From contig JAUVHO010000020.1 in assembly GCA_030593295.1 (NCBI GenBank), positions 1 to 38,238 of the forward strand: a stretch of 38,238 nt of DNA, given 5' to 3'. Position 1 is the stretch's first letter, and every line of letters starts with the position of its first letter. The notes under the pieces are model-generated. The model did no database searches. It saw only the letters and a list, made by a program, of their open reading frames with translations, and was not told where the DNA came from. Origin of the DNA: Methanomassiliicoccales archaeon. Lineage in GTDB: Archaea > Thermoplasmatota > Thermoplasmata > RBG-16-68-12 > SOIM01. A program made the position numbers and the translations under genes. Shown here one piece after another: positions 1 to 9,674 of the stretch.

Positions 1-1
1 T

Positions 2-3000
2 GTTTTCGTAATGACCCCCGTCCACATTCCAGATGTCAATAGTCCTGAGGATGCAATTGCCCTAGCAGTAAAGACGGTCTGGGTGGACGATGATTTTGTT
101 GACGATCCGCCGAACCACAAATGGAACACCATCCAGGAAGGTGTGGATGACACAAACAACGGGGACACCGTCTTTGTCTTCAATGGGATCTACTACGAAC
201 ATGTTGTCATTGAGAAGACAATCAATCTGACTGGTGAGGATTGGACCAGCACGATAGTCGATGGTGGTGGAATCGAAGATGTGATATGGATAAGAGCAAA
301 TCGAGTAAACATAACTGGTCTCGTGGTGACCAATGGGGGAGACAGACCTTCTAACTACTGCGACGCAGGGATCTTGGTGAGTTCTTATTACAACTCCATC
401 TTTGGCAACAACATCATTTCGAACGGATATGCCGGCATCGTGCTTGGAGGTAGGTTCAACATCGTTTCCGGCAACAACATTTCGTCCAATAGAATCGGCA
501 TCCGCCTTTCCGGCAAATACAACACTATCTCAGGCAACACTGTTACTCAGAACGCCGATACTGGAGTTGTGAATGATGTGAATTCAGATTCCAACGTCAT
601 CTCAAAGAACAACATCAGTTCGAACCGTGCCTACGGGATTATCCTTTACGCCATTTCCAAGGACAACACCATCTCGAATAACATCATTAGATCTAACACA
701 TACGATGGAATAAGAATCAGTGATAGCCCCGGCAACACCATCGCCAACAACACTATTTCGGACAATCAGAATTGGGGGATCTCTCTCGGTGAAACCGACT
801 ACAACGTCATTTTTGACAATAACATCATCTCGAATGGTGGCGGCATCATCCTGACGTTCAGCGCCAACAACAATACCATCTCAGATAACACCATTGGCTT
901 CAACTGGTACTATGGAATTGGCATATGGGATTCATCCCTTCATAACAGGCTTTTTCGCAACAGCATAGACTCAAACTATTATTGGGGAATCCGACTTGGC
1001 GAAGGAAGCATCCGCAATCTAATCTACCACAACGCCATCATAAATCACACGGTTCAAGCAGAGGACAGCGACCCCGCAAACAATAGTTGGCATCACCCCG
1101 CTCTCTTGGAAGGTAACCACTGGTCCGATTATACTGGCTTGGATGACGGTAGTGGTACGGGCAAACATGCGATTGCAGGTGATGGGATTGGAGACACCTT
1201 AGTCCCTCATCCTGCGACAGACTATGACTTGTATCCATTTACCAACAAAAACGGTTGGGTTGTTCCTGATAACAACCCCCCAGTCGCAGACGCGGGCCCG
1301 AATCAAACCGTTTATGTGGGTGATGTGGTGCAGTTAGATGGGAGTGGGAGTTATGATCCAGATGCCATGTGGCAAATAACAACCGTGGACTCCTACGGTT
1401 GGGTTGGCCGTTACACTTCTTTAGCTCTCGATAACAATGACGATCCACACATAAGCTACCATGATTGGAATAATGGGTCTCTCAAGTATGCAAAATGGAC
1501 AGGGAGTTCATGGAGTATCGAAACCGTTGACGAGAATGGCACTCATGGTTGGGACACTTCCATTGCTCTCGACGACAGAGGCTATCCTCACATAAGTTAT
1601 CATAATTATACCAACCATAATCTCACGTACGCGAGATGGAATGGAAGTTCTTGGATTGTAGAATCTGTGGACGGCAATAGCTGGAATCCCTCGATGGCAT
1701 TGGATAGCCACGGCAACCCACATATCAGCTACGTGAACGGCACCGATGCAGACCTCAAGTATGCGAAGTGGAATGGGACCGCTTGGATAATCGAGACCGT
1801 GGACTACCCTGGAAGAGTTGGCTCGGTTGGCTCGTTTAGTTCCTTGGCTCTCGACAGCAACGACAACCCACACATAAGCTATCAAAATTGGACTAGTACG
1901 ACTGACACTCAGCTCAAGTATGCGAAGTGGAATGGGACCGCATGGATCATCGAGGTTGTGGAGTCTGGAGGCGGGTCTCTTAGGGCACGTACTTCTTTAG
2001 CTCTCGACAGCAACGACAACCCACACATAAGCTATTGTGAGCATATTAATTGGGGCGGGCCAGAGCGCTATACTCATATCAAATATGCAGAGTGGAATGG
2101 AACCGTGTGGAATATCGAGACGGTGGTCTCGAATCATGTGATTAGGGCTTATACTTCCATAGCTCTTGACTCCAACGATTATCCTCACATAAGCTATAGC
2201 GAGTGGATTGACGACAAAGGCACCCTCGAATATGCAAAGCGGACGGAACACTCTTGGGATATCGAGACTGTGGACCTTAATTCTCGCATTGGCTCTGTTT
2301 CCCTGGCTCTTGACACCAACGACAACCCGCACATAAGCTATTCTGATTTGACTAATGAAGATCTCAAATATGCGAAGAAAGGGGGAGGTATCGTCTCTTA
2401 TGATTGGGACTTCGGGAACGGATCCCCTCATGGCGTAGGAGTGAGACCAACACATGTCTACAGTATCCCTAGCACCTATGTTGTTACTCTTACTGTCACG
2501 GACCAACAGGGAGCTACTGACACCGATGATTGCACAATCAATGTTCTATCGAAGAACCAACCTCCAGTCGCAGACGCGAACGGTCCCTATAATGTGGATG
2601 AAGGCTCACCGATAACACTGGACGGCAGTGGTTCATACGATCCAGATGGTGATGTTCTGCAATATCGCTGGGACTTGGACAGTGATGCGTCGTGGGACAC
2701 GGATTGGTTGTCAAGCCCATTCCTCAATCATACATGGGGAGATGACTATAAGGGAACCTTGGCTCTTCAAGTGGCCACCCCCGGATATGAAGTGGCAGAT
2801 GTGTTTGCGGAAGGTAACTTCACATGGTTCTCGGATCTCAACTGGATCAACAAGAGGGCACAGTCTTTTACACCCAATTGCACCACACTTTCCAAGATTG
2901 CTGTCGATGTCTCCGTCAGTTTTGGGAAACCAGATGCACACCTGTACCTTTACGTCCGAGAGAGTCTTGAGGGACCCAACCTATCATTTGCACATCTCTC

Positions 3001-3937
3001 CCCCGAGGAGCTTCCGAATTCGAGATACGTGGATCCCGTAGATTGGGCCGAATTCGATATTGAAGACATAACGGTCGACCCAGGCAAAACCTACTTCTTT
3101 ATCTTGACTAGTCCGATGCAAGGAGGAGGGAATTACGAGGTCCATTTCGGAGATGATTTCTACCCTGATGGCATATCCTATTATAGACACGTTACAAACG
3201 ATAGTTGGATAGAACGATCTGACATGGACTTGCGTTTCAGGACATACGGTTCGGAAATGATGATGTCTGAACCAGCATTTGCAGCAGTCACCGTAAGTAA
3301 CGTTGCACCAACAGTGGTTTTAAAGACTTTGCCAATTGAAGCGGATGCTTCCATGAGGATAGCAGGCGAAAAGTGGCATGATGTTTCCGTGGAATTGTAC
3401 GAGAATGAAATACTGATAGCGAGCGGGTCCATCACCCGATTTCCAGGCAGTCCGAACGACCAAATGCTCGACCTCACTCACCTTCAAGTGGACATCTCAA
3501 ACAAATACTCAGCGACCGTTCGCTACACACCTGAGAGTGATCCAATAAACGGCCAACCCAAAGGTGCGAACCCGTGCTGGATAATACTCACCTTCGATGA
3601 TGGAGAGGAAATCCGTTTGCATCACAACTTCAATGTTAACCATCCTGACACATACGTTTGGGAAGTTGATTTGAACGGGGCCTTGCTCTCTCGTGGTCTG
3701 ACCTTTGAAGCCACCGCATATGACCCAGGAGCTGATGACCTTACATTCACTTGGGATTTCGGGGATGGGACGATGGTCACAAGCTTCTATCCCAATGTGG
3801 ACAACAGCTACCCGGTAGAAATCGTTAAGACGGTCACCCATGTTTTCCTGGCTGCCGGAACATTCAATGTCACCCTGACCGTGGAGGACGATGACGGTGG
3901 AGTCGCGATGGCTATACTCAAGATCATCATTCCGTAG
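2..3937 (+). CDS. Secreted beta-helix (NosD-like) protein with interrupted PKD domains, 5' partial
   Basis: The frame is open to the left edge, so the ATG at 11 is probably internal and the signal peptide lies outside the window. From the ATG at 11, residues about 30-400 are a right-handed parallel beta-helix with many short N-x-I-S-x-N rungs, as in NosD/CASH surface proteins. Residues 421-452 begin a PKD domain (DGSGSYDPDA). Residues 453-793 are seven repeats, each with a PHISY core and a LKYAKW-type strand. Residues 794-850 then complete the PKD domain. A second PKD starts at 851 and is also broken, by a block of about 160 residues with a beta-sandwich look. A third PKD-type fold (WDFGDG) ends the protein at KIIIP. 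There is no C-terminal membrane anchor. I infer an exported adhesion or glycan-binding role; no catalytic motif is visible. G+C looks lower than in the metabolic genes (26 of 60 at 901-960 against 35 of 60 at 10321-10380). Confidence 0.85.
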   Translation, partial: VFVMTPVHIPDVNSPEDAIALAVKTVWVDDDFVDDPPNHKWNTIQEGVDDTNNGDTVFVFNGIYYEHVVIEKTINLTGEDWTSTIVDGGGIEDVIWIRANRVNITGLVVTNGGDRPSNYCDAGILVSSYYNSIFGNNIISNGYAGIVLGGRFNIVSGNNISSNRIGIRLSGKYNTISGNTVTQNADTGVVNDVNSDSNVISKNNISSNRAYGIILYAISKDNTISNNIIRSNTYDGIRISDSPGNTIANNTISDNQNWGISLGETDYNVIFDNNIISNGGGIILTFSANNNTISDNTIGFNWYYGIGIWDSSLHNRLFRNSIDSNYYWGIRLGEGSIRNLIYHNAIINHTVQAEDSDPANNSWHHPALLEGNHWSDYTGLDDGSGTGKHAIAGDGIGDTLVPHPATDYDLYPFTNKNGWVVPDNNPPVADAGPNQTVYVGDVVQLDGSGSYDPDAMWQITTVDSYGWVGRYTSLALDNNDDPHISYHDWNNGSLKYAKWTGSSWSIETVDENGTHGWDTSIALDDRGYPHISYHNYTNHNLTYARWNGSSWIVESVDGNSWNPSMALDSHGNPHISYVNGTDADLKYAKWNGTAWIIETVDYPGRVGSVGSFSSLALDSNDNPHISYQNWTSTTDTQLKYAKWNGTAWIIEVVESGGGSLRARTSLALDSNDNPHISYCEHINWGGPERYTHIKYAEWNGTVWNIETVVSNHVIRAYTSIALDSNDYPHISYSEWIDDKGTLEYAKRTEHSWDIETVDLNSRIGSVSLALDTNDNPHISYSDLTNEDLKYAKKGGGIVSYDWDFGNGSPHGVGVRPTHVYSIPSTYVVTLTVTDQQGATDTDDCTINVLSKNQPPVADANGPYNVDEGSPITLDGSGSYDPDGDVLQYRWDLDSDASWDTDWLSSPFLNHTWGDDYKGTLALQVATPGYEVADVFAEGNFTWFSDLNWINKRAQSFTPNCTTLSKIAVDVSVSFGKPDAHLYLYVRESLEGPNLSFAHLSPEELPNSRYVDPVDWAEFDIEDITVDPGKTYFFILTSPMQGGGNYEVHFGDDFYPDGISYYRHVTNDSWIERSDMDLRFRTYGSEMMMSEPAFAAVTVSNVAPTVVLKTLPIEADASMRIAGEKWHDVSVELYENEILIASGSITRFPGSPNDQMLDLTHLQVDISNKYSATVRYTPESDPINGQPKGANPCWIILTFDDGEEIRLHHNFNVNHPDTYVWEVDLNGALLSRGLTFEATAYDPGADDLTFTWDFGDGTMVTSFYPNVDNSYPVEIVKTVTHVFLAAGTFNVTLTVEDDDGGVAMAILKIIIP
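1367..2389 (+). repeat. Seven-fold ~50-residue coding repeat (predicted beta-propeller blades)
   Basis: Seven in-frame copies of a unit of roughly 45-55 residues follow one another, each with a core ending in PHISY and most followed by a LKYAKW strand and a W-x-IETVD strand. The first unit is preceded by an extra W-Q-ITTVD strand and the last lacks its own. Together these would make one blade, the usual ring closure of a propeller. Some DNA is identical between units: 36 bases at 1847-1882 and 2000-2035, and 29 bases at 1754-1782 and 1913-1941. This suggests recent duplication or conversion of the middle blades. Confidence 0.8.
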
Positions 3938-4032
3938 GCCAGATTAATCGATTTCCCATCACGCAATGGCGGCAAAGATTGAAGTAAGTAACAGCGGCTT
4001 CTGGCATTTGAATAGGAAGGAGGAATGAAGAA

Positions 4033-4785
4033 ATGAAGATCGCACATGTCTCAGACCTGCATCTGACAAGCTTGAACTTCATGGAGGAATGGGGAGAGAA
4101 CGTGATCAAGATACTGGATTCGGAGAACCCGGACATTGTTGTCATCACTGGAGACTTCACCACCGAGGCCTTCATCCACGAATGGGATGTGGTGAAGGAG
4201 TACGTGGATAGGATAGGCACGAAGAACAAGATACTGGTCCCTGGGAACCACGACGCCAGGAACGAGGGGTACAAGATATTCGAGGAGATGTTCGGGACCA
4301 GGTTTCCGTGTTACGAGGATGACAAGGTCGTGATATTGGGATTGGATTCAACTGTGCCAGATTTGGACGACGGACACGTGGGCAGAGAGAACTACGCAAT
4401 GATAGAGAAGAAGCTCTCGGTTGAGAACAAGATGAAGATTCTTGCTCTGCATCACCATCTGATCGCAATTCCAGGAACGGGAAGGGAGAGGAACATCGCA
4501 GTGGACGCCGGACACGTTCTGAGATTGATCACGGAGCTGGATGTGGACTTCGTCTTCTCGGGGCACAAGCATCTGCCCTGGGTATGGAAGCTGGAGAACA
4601 CGCACCTTGTCACGGCGGGGACGGCATCATCTCGAAGGTTGAAGGGAAGATCGCATCCTTCTTTCAACATAATGAACATTGGAAGTGACGAGATTGTCCT
4701 AGAAGAAATCAATGTGGCGGACAAGAGCAGAAGATCAATATTGACCACTGATAAGACTCCACAGACATCAACATTGTCACAATAG
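4033..4785 (+). CDS. Calcineurin-like metallophosphoesterase
   Basis: A 250-residue protein with the full metallophosphoesterase motif series: SDLH at the start (D8, H10), GDFT (D41), GNHD (N72, H73), then LHHH and SGHKH in the C-terminal half. These residues normally hold two metal ions for phosphomonoester or phosphodiester hydrolysis. No signal peptide or membrane segment is visible, so it is probably cytoplasmic. The closest general class is the Icc/CpdA-like or archaeal 3',5'-cyclic nucleotide/DNA phosphodiesterase group, but the substrate cannot be read from the sequence. A purine-rich Shine-Dalgarno (GGAGG) lies about 10 bases before the ATG. It stands alone between the beta-helix gene and a convergent membrane protein gene. 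Confidence 0.9.
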   Translation: MKIAHVSDLHLTSLNFMEEWGENVIKILDSENPDIVVITGDFTTEAFIHEWDVVKEYVDRIGTKNKILVPGNHDARNEGYKIFEEMFGTRFPCYEDDKVVILGLDSTVPDLDDGHVGRENYAMIEKKLSVENKMKILALHHHLIAIPGTGRERNIAVDAGHVLRLITELDVDFVFSGHKHLPWVWKLENTHLVTAGTASSRRLKGRSHPSFNIMNIGSDEIVLEEINVADKSRRSILTTDKTPQTSTLSQ

Positions 4786-4823
4786 GGCGGGCATTGAACT
4801 GGCGGTTGAAGACGTCCAACTTC

Positions 4824-6134
4824 TCAGAGGTACAACAGGTAAGAAACGCCGTAGATCGCCAGTATAATCGTGATGAAAGATAGAGAGCAGAGCACCGCAT
4901 ACGTAGCCGCCTTCTTCCGCGGGATTTCGTAATGGGCATTCAAGAAAATCGCTCCCAGCATTAGCCCCAGAAGGCCAATGACATTGGCGATTGCCATTAG
5001 AATGAACATCGGAATGTTCTCTCTTTTCCAGCCAAGTAAATTGGGCCCAATTAAGAAGCCGAGTAACGGAGCTACGGTCAGCGTGAGCACGAATACGAGT
5101 GAGAGGCTACGGTCCCCCCCAAAGCCATTGTGAATGACATTTGCGTTCCCTACCTTCGAGGGCGTCTCTTTCTTGATCCAAAGGTCTTGAGTGAAAGCGT
5201 TGGAAGGTGCCGATATATCGATCGTTGTGAAGGACCCATCCCAGCCAGCTTCTATCTCCTTGGCGAAATCTCTCACCTCTGAAGTTGCATCCCACATGGC
5301 CAGGTAGGGGCTTCCACGCATGTACTTGACATCGGCATAGGGTTTGATATCATCGAATATTCTCGGCGATACATGTCCCTTTACGATTATCCCCATGGGA
5401 ATGACGCTGTTCCCGTAGATACTGGTCAGAATCAATGGATAGTACGGTTCCTCGGTGGGAAACTCCACAATGACACCTGGCTCCCGGACATATACCTGTG
5501 TGCCCGCAATCCAAGTCACGACGAATGAGTAGTCCTTCTCAACATAGTCGTCCAATTGTGGGATGAGCCCTTGTGTGATTTCTAGATCGTTATCTGCGAG
5601 ATAGTCATAAACGCCAGCTCCGTCCGTGGCGGAAATGACCTCTATCACCATCCCGTACTTCTCAAGGTGCTTGTGGACCTCCACGCCGGCCCCGGACGGC
5701 GCGAGCCCGTAAAGCATCCAATTATTGATGACCAGACCAACTGGCAACGGCAGCCACACCGATTCCAGGTAAGAGATGCCGAATCCCCAGAAAGACCCGG
5801 TGAGATCTTCGTTTGCCTCCTCTATCACATCCTTTCCGCTGAATGTTGGCACGCCCCCTGCCAAGTCGACATTTATTTGCTGAGGATCTGCGGGTACAGG
5901 GAATATCCAAGCGGTGCTGGTGGATTCTGACCAATCGAAGTTGATGCTGATTATCATTTTCTGGACGCCGTTGGCGTGGTTTATCACTCCAATCTGAGAG
6001 TTCTGATCCAGTTGGAACACTGATCCGTATTTCCCGAAAACGCCGCCATCACCCGACGCCAGTCCCAAGAGGGGTACTGACACGAACAAGAGTGTAATGT
6101 AGAGGGTGAGCACTTTCTGAACGATCCCTACCAT
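4824..6134 (-). CDS. DUF2330-like exported protein with C-terminal membrane segments
   Basis: A protein of about 436 residues with an N-terminal signal peptide (hydrophobic stretch in the first 25 residues after MVGIVQKV), a large extracytoplasmic beta-rich domain, and three hydrophobic helices at the C-terminus (around LVFVLTLTVAPLLGF, MAIANVIGLLGLM and FITIILAIYGVSYL). The outer domain (DQNSQIGVINH, FPVPADPQ, LTSIYGN, GHVSP) resembles DUF2330-type proteins of unknown function. I recognise this by pattern only. I prefer the ATG at 6134 to the one at 6152. A TATA-like stretch at about 6155-6165 would put transcription start near 6134, and the signal peptide begins cleanly there. It is convergent with the phosphoesterase gene and has no operon partner. 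Confidence 0.75.
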   Translation of the reverse strand: MVGIVQKVLTLYITLLFVSVPLLGLASGDGGVFGKYGSVFQLDQNSQIGVINHANGVQKMIISINFDWSESTSTAWIFPVPADPQQINVDLAGGVPTFSGKDVIEEANEDLTGSFWGFGISYLESVWLPLPVGLVINNWMLYGLAPSGAGVEVHKHLEKYGMVIEVISATDGAGVYDYLADNDLEITQGLIPQLDDYVEKDYSFVVTWIAGTQVYVREPGVIVEFPTEEPYYPLILTSIYGNSVIPMGIIVKGHVSPRIFDDIKPYADVKYMRGSPYLAMWDATSEVRDFAKEIEAGWDGSFTTIDISAPSNAFTQDLWIKKETPSKVGNANVIHNGFGGDRSLSLVFVLTLTVAPLLGFLIGPNLLGWKRENIPMFILMAIANVIGLLGLMLGAIFLNAHYEIPRKKAATYAVLCSLSFITIILAIYGVSYLLYL

Positions 6135-6228
6135 ACACCAACAGTCTGTCATTCATACATATTGGTTTTTTTGGTTACATGTCAATCAGATAGGGGTTGA
6201 CAGCCAGCAAATGGAACTATCCCTGTTG

Positions 6229-9200
6229 CTAGTTATTCTGGACAATCCAAATTGTGTCTGCGGAGACTTCAATCCAGTAACCGTGACCTGCTTGAAGAAA
6301 TTCAGAATCCTGTAGAACTCTGAGGTGGTAAGGAGGTGATGAAGCGTCGAAGCCTTCGATCCTATCCAAGAGGAGGGTCGAGTTCAGATCGGAAACCGAG
6401 TAGTTCGCATCGAAAGAGGGGAAAGCCACGAGATTCCATCCGGCCCTGAGAGAGATCGATGTTTGAATTGGCACAACACCCGCAACAGTGAGATTTGATG
6501 CCCTGATAGCATTCACCCAAAGACCTGTCCTATGACTGAGGGATTCGAGGTCTCCAAGATACGGCTTCGATTTCATGAGGGATTTCCATTCTTGGCTGGT
6601 GGAATCGTAAGACCACGACTTGTTGAACGCAACTGTCTGGAGAACTGTCCGTATATCCTCGTCGGACTGAATGAGTGGTATGGAAACCATGTTCAGCCCT
6701 TCCATAAGAAAGCGGGTAAACTTCCCTGCCTGGTATTTCGAGCAAGATTTGTTCCCGACCAAATCCAACGCACAAACCATGTAGAAGTAATTGCTCGGGT
6801 CTCCTTCACCTACATAACTGTCCGTAAACTCTGTCCTTCCCTTGGGGATCGATGCGATAAGTCCGTACCCAGATCCTTGTGGGTTGTGGGTTGTGTTTCT
6901 ATATATCTCGTAGCCAACAACCGTATCCAATCCCTGTCCATCGTCAAGTGATGGGGCCCAACCAATGGTAACATTCTCGAAGCCGGTTCCACCCAACGTG
7001 GCCTGTAAAACAATTGGTGGACGGGGAAAGAGCCCCAGTGGGGAAATGAGGGGGTATCTGTCCTCAACATTACGTTGAAACACATAGGGCGAGTCGCCTA
7101 TACCGTCTGGTCCCGGTATGTTCTGACCAGGTCCGCTCATCTGATCGATGCCAGTGTAATTGCTCCAGTAGTTTCCTCCCGACGGGTAGCCATTATCCCA
7201 CTGATTGGGCGTGCCAGAGATCAACCAGTCATACCCCTCCACCGTGTTGTTGATGAAGTTGTTATGGTAAATCCCGTTATTCCCCGAAACAAAACTATAG
7301 ATGCCGTAGTCTGTGCTTGAGATGATGGTATTGTCAGTAATGAGGTTGTCATTTGAATACTCGAGATACAGCCCGCGACCGTTATCAGAGAGAGCATTAT
7401 TGATTATTGTATTCCCGTCAGCCCATACAAGATAAATACCCCTCCCCTTGTTGGAGTGGACAATGGTGTTGCCCACCAAGTTTCTGTCGGAGGCAATCAG
7501 ATGAATCCCATTGTCGATATTGGAGTTTGCGACGTTGTCGACTAGTATGTTGTCGACGGAGGCGAATAGCACGATGCCGACAGTCCCATCTGAGGCGACG
7601 TTGTCCGATATTCTGTTCGAATCTGAATGGCCGAGTTGGATGCCGACAGAAGCGTTGCTAAGGTCCTGGTTCTCTACGATCACGTTCGTGCAGTTAGCGA
7701 GAATAATCTGGCCAGCTCCGGGTTGCACTGTTCCTCCGGCAGTGTTCTTCAGGTAAAGAACGGGCTTAGCATTAACCGTGTTCGAGGTGTCTATTGTATG
7801 CGTCGTCCAATTGTGAAGCCAGGGACCCCATATGGCAATTCCGTTCCCCAACATAATGTTGTTAGAGATCGTGAAATTGTCGGATCTCTCCAGATCAATG
7901 CCGTAGTACTCGTTGTCCAAGAGGGTGTTATTGTTGATTGTGTTAAAACCGCAGTACAGGAAGTACATGCCTACGTAATTCTCAGAGACCGTGTTGTTGC
8001 TGACGTTTGGGCCAGAGAATTCAATAGACAGTCCGTGCCAGTTGTTCGACACTGTATTGTCAGATATGTCACCTTCGGCCGAACGGAAGACGAAGATACC
8101 ATACCGATTATCCGTGGCTGTGTTGTTGGTGATCGTCGTGTTATCGGCGTAGAAAAGATAGATGCCTCCAGTAGGTTGGGCTGGCTTGGGTCCATTGAAA
8201 GAGGCGATGTTGTTCTTAACCACACTATTGCTGGAGTATAGAATGTAAATCCCAAACTCATCATCGAACGAGGCCTTGTTATTGTCTATTGTACAATTGT
8301 GTGATCGACTCAGACGTATGCCTGACCGGTTGTTCGAGAACACATCGTTATCGGATATCTCATTGTTGTTTGAGTCCGTTAAGTATATGCCTCCGACGCT
8401 GTCGGAAGCATTGTTGTGCGTAATTGAGTTGTTATGGGAAGAGTGCAGCACGATACCATCAGAGTTATCAGAAGCGGTATTGTTAGACACTAATATCTTT
8501 GTCGAAAAGGCGAGTTGAACACCTATGGAGGTGTTGCTGACATTTTGATTCTCCACGATGACGTTCCTGCAATTGACCAGTATTACTTGTCCGGCATCAG
8601 AGGGTACGGTCCCGCCAAGGATGTCGTTCCAATAGTAGACGGGTTTCCCATTGACGGTATTTGCAGTATCGATTGTATGAGTATTCCAATGTTCGAGGGG
8701 TCCTCCGCTAATAGTGATTCCACTCTCAATCATCGTGTTATTGATGATCGTGATACCAACGGAAATCGATACGCTTATGGCTGAACGGAAGGGACCCCCA
8801 ACCGCTTTTGTGAAAGTATTGTTCATGATGGAGTTCTGGTGAGAATCGTAGAGCCGAAGGCCATATGACCAATCCCAAATGATATTGTTGTTGACAATTG
8901 TGTTATTCTCGGAATACCAAAGTGATATGCCGGAAGTGGGTCTCATAATGGAGTTGTTGATGATGGTGTTGTAGTTGGAGTAATAGAGGCGGATGCCTAC
9001 AGAATAGATGGTGGAGACGAAGCTGTTGATTATTGTATTGTGACTAGAGTATCGAAGAAGAATACTGTATCGGGTGGAATTGACTGAGATATTGGCCATA
9101 TAGCAGTTGTCTGCGTAGTAGAGATCCAACGCGGCGTCATCTATGCCCGAGGCACTGTTGTTCAGGGTAAACCCCGTGACATTTACCCAATTGGCAGAGA

Positions 9201-9501
9201 CATGTATGGCATCAGTGGACAATCCCTGTCCGATGACTCTGGTATCATTTCCCTCTCCAATGAGATTCAGGGTCTTGTCAACCACGACACTTTCGTTGTA
9301 CGTCCCGTTGAATACGAAGATGGTGTCGCCAGAGCTGGATGCATCTATCGCCCCTTGTATCGTGGTGTAATTCCCTGGACCTGGGCCGCCAACATAGAGG
9401 GTAGTCGCGGTGACACCCTCCGGCAGAATAACAATGGTGAAGCCGAAGATGCTCACAAGTAGAAGAAGAAACGCAATGAAGCTTGCCCTCTTGGTTCTCA
9501 T
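6229..9501 (-). CDS. Secreted NosD-like beta-helix protein with fibronectin III-like C-terminal part
   Basis: A 1090-residue exported protein. Residues 1-32 are a signal peptide. Residues about 35-830 form a long right-handed beta-helix of N-x-I-x-x-N rungs (NosD/CASH type). Two copies of an inserted segment (THTIDT-NTVN-KPV ... GGTV ... NVIVENQ) are encoded at about 8521-8695 and 7636-7811. Residues about 850-945 look like a fibronectin type III domain (VTIGWAPSLDDG, VGYEIYRN). The last part of about 145 residues holds paired GLNMVSIPL / GWNLVAFPS elements and ends in GHGYWIEV, a module I know from other archaeal surface proteins. There is no membrane anchor. The start is supported by a GAGGGTG element just upstream and a TATA-like box at 9536-9547. 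Role inferred: cell-surface or secreted glycan-associated protein. Confidence 0.88.
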   Translation of the reverse strand: MRTKRASFIAFLLLLVSIFGFTIVILPEGVTATTLYVGGPGPGNYTTIQGAIDASSSGDTIFVFNGTYNESVVVDKTLNLIGEGNDTRVIGQGLSTDAIHVSANWVNVTGFTLNNSASGIDDAALDLYYADNCYMANISVNSTRYSILLRYSSHNTIINSFVSTIYSVGIRLYYSNYNTIINNSIMRPTSGISLWYSENNTIVNNNIIWDWSYGLRLYDSHQNSIMNNTFTKAVGGPFRSAISVSISVGITIINNTMIESGITISGGPLEHWNTHTIDTANTVNGKPVYYWNDILGGTVPSDAGQVILVNCRNVIVENQNVSNTSIGVQLAFSTKILVSNNTASDNSDGIVLHSSHNNSITHNNASDSVGGIYLTDSNNNEISDNDVFSNNRSGIRLSRSHNCTIDNNKASFDDEFGIYILYSSNSVVKNNIASFNGPKPAQPTGGIYLFYADNTTITNNTATDNRYGIFVFRSAEGDISDNTVSNNWHGLSIEFSGPNVSNNTVSENYVGMYFLYCGFNTINNNTLLDNEYYGIDLERSDNFTISNNIMLGNGIAIWGPWLHNWTTHTIDTSNTVNAKPVLYLKNTAGGTVQPGAGQIILANCTNVIVENQDLSNASVGIQLGHSDSNRISDNVASDGTVGIVLFASVDNILVDNVANSNIDNGIHLIASDRNLVGNTIVHSNKGRGIYLVWADGNTIINNALSDNGRGLYLEYSNDNLITDNTIISSTDYGIYSFVSGNNGIYHNNFINNTVEGYDWLISGTPNQWDNGYPSGGNYWSNYTGIDQMSGPGQNIPGPDGIGDSPYVFQRNVEDRYPLISPLGLFPRPPIVLQATLGGTGFENVTIGWAPSLDDGQGLDTVVGYEIYRNTTHNPQGSGYGLIASIPKGRTEFTDSYVGEGDPSNYFYMVCALDLVGNKSCSKYQAGKFTRFLMEGLNMVSIPLIQSDEDIRTVLQTVAFNKSWSYDSTSQEWKSLMKSKPYLGDLESLSHRTGLWVNAIRASNLTVAGVVPIQTSISLRAGWNLVAFPSFDANYSVSDLNSTLLLDRIEGFDASSPPYHLRVLQDSEFLQAGHGYWIEVSADTIWIVQNN

Positions 9502-9535
9502 CCCTATAGCACCCTCACTAATGAAGTGGTATCCA

Positions 9536-9547
9536 CATTTATAATCC
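9536..9547 (-). promoter_or_regulatory. TATA-like box for the beta-helix gene
   Basis: On the minus strand the sequence reads GGATTATAAATG, about 35-46 bases before the ATG at 9501. A purine-rich site (GAGGGTG) lies between it and the start. This fits an archaeal promoter with a short leader. Confidence 0.5.
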
Positions 9548-9634
9548 TTCTTGCTCGGGGACCCCTATTTCCCTGTTCCTTATCACGACGAACTCTCAAC
9601 TCTGGCCAACGGATTTCTCCACGCCACAATACCG

Positions 9635-9644
9635 TTTTATATCC
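9635..9644 (+). promoter_or_regulatory. TATA-like box for the etfB-etfA-FeS oxidoreductase operon
   Basis: TTTTATATCC lies about 30-40 bases before the etfB start. A transcript starting about 25 bases downstream would have a leader of roughly 10 bases, just including the GTGAT element before the ATG. Confidence 0.55.
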
Positions 9645-9674
9645 GCATTACATTCAAAGCCAAAGTGATTGATG

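Noticed and set aside
7627-8241. A 204-codon open frame opposite the beta-helix gene
   Set aside because: It is the reverse of an Asn/Ile-rich repetitive gene. It has no recognisable domain or start context and lies wholly inside a well-supported gene.
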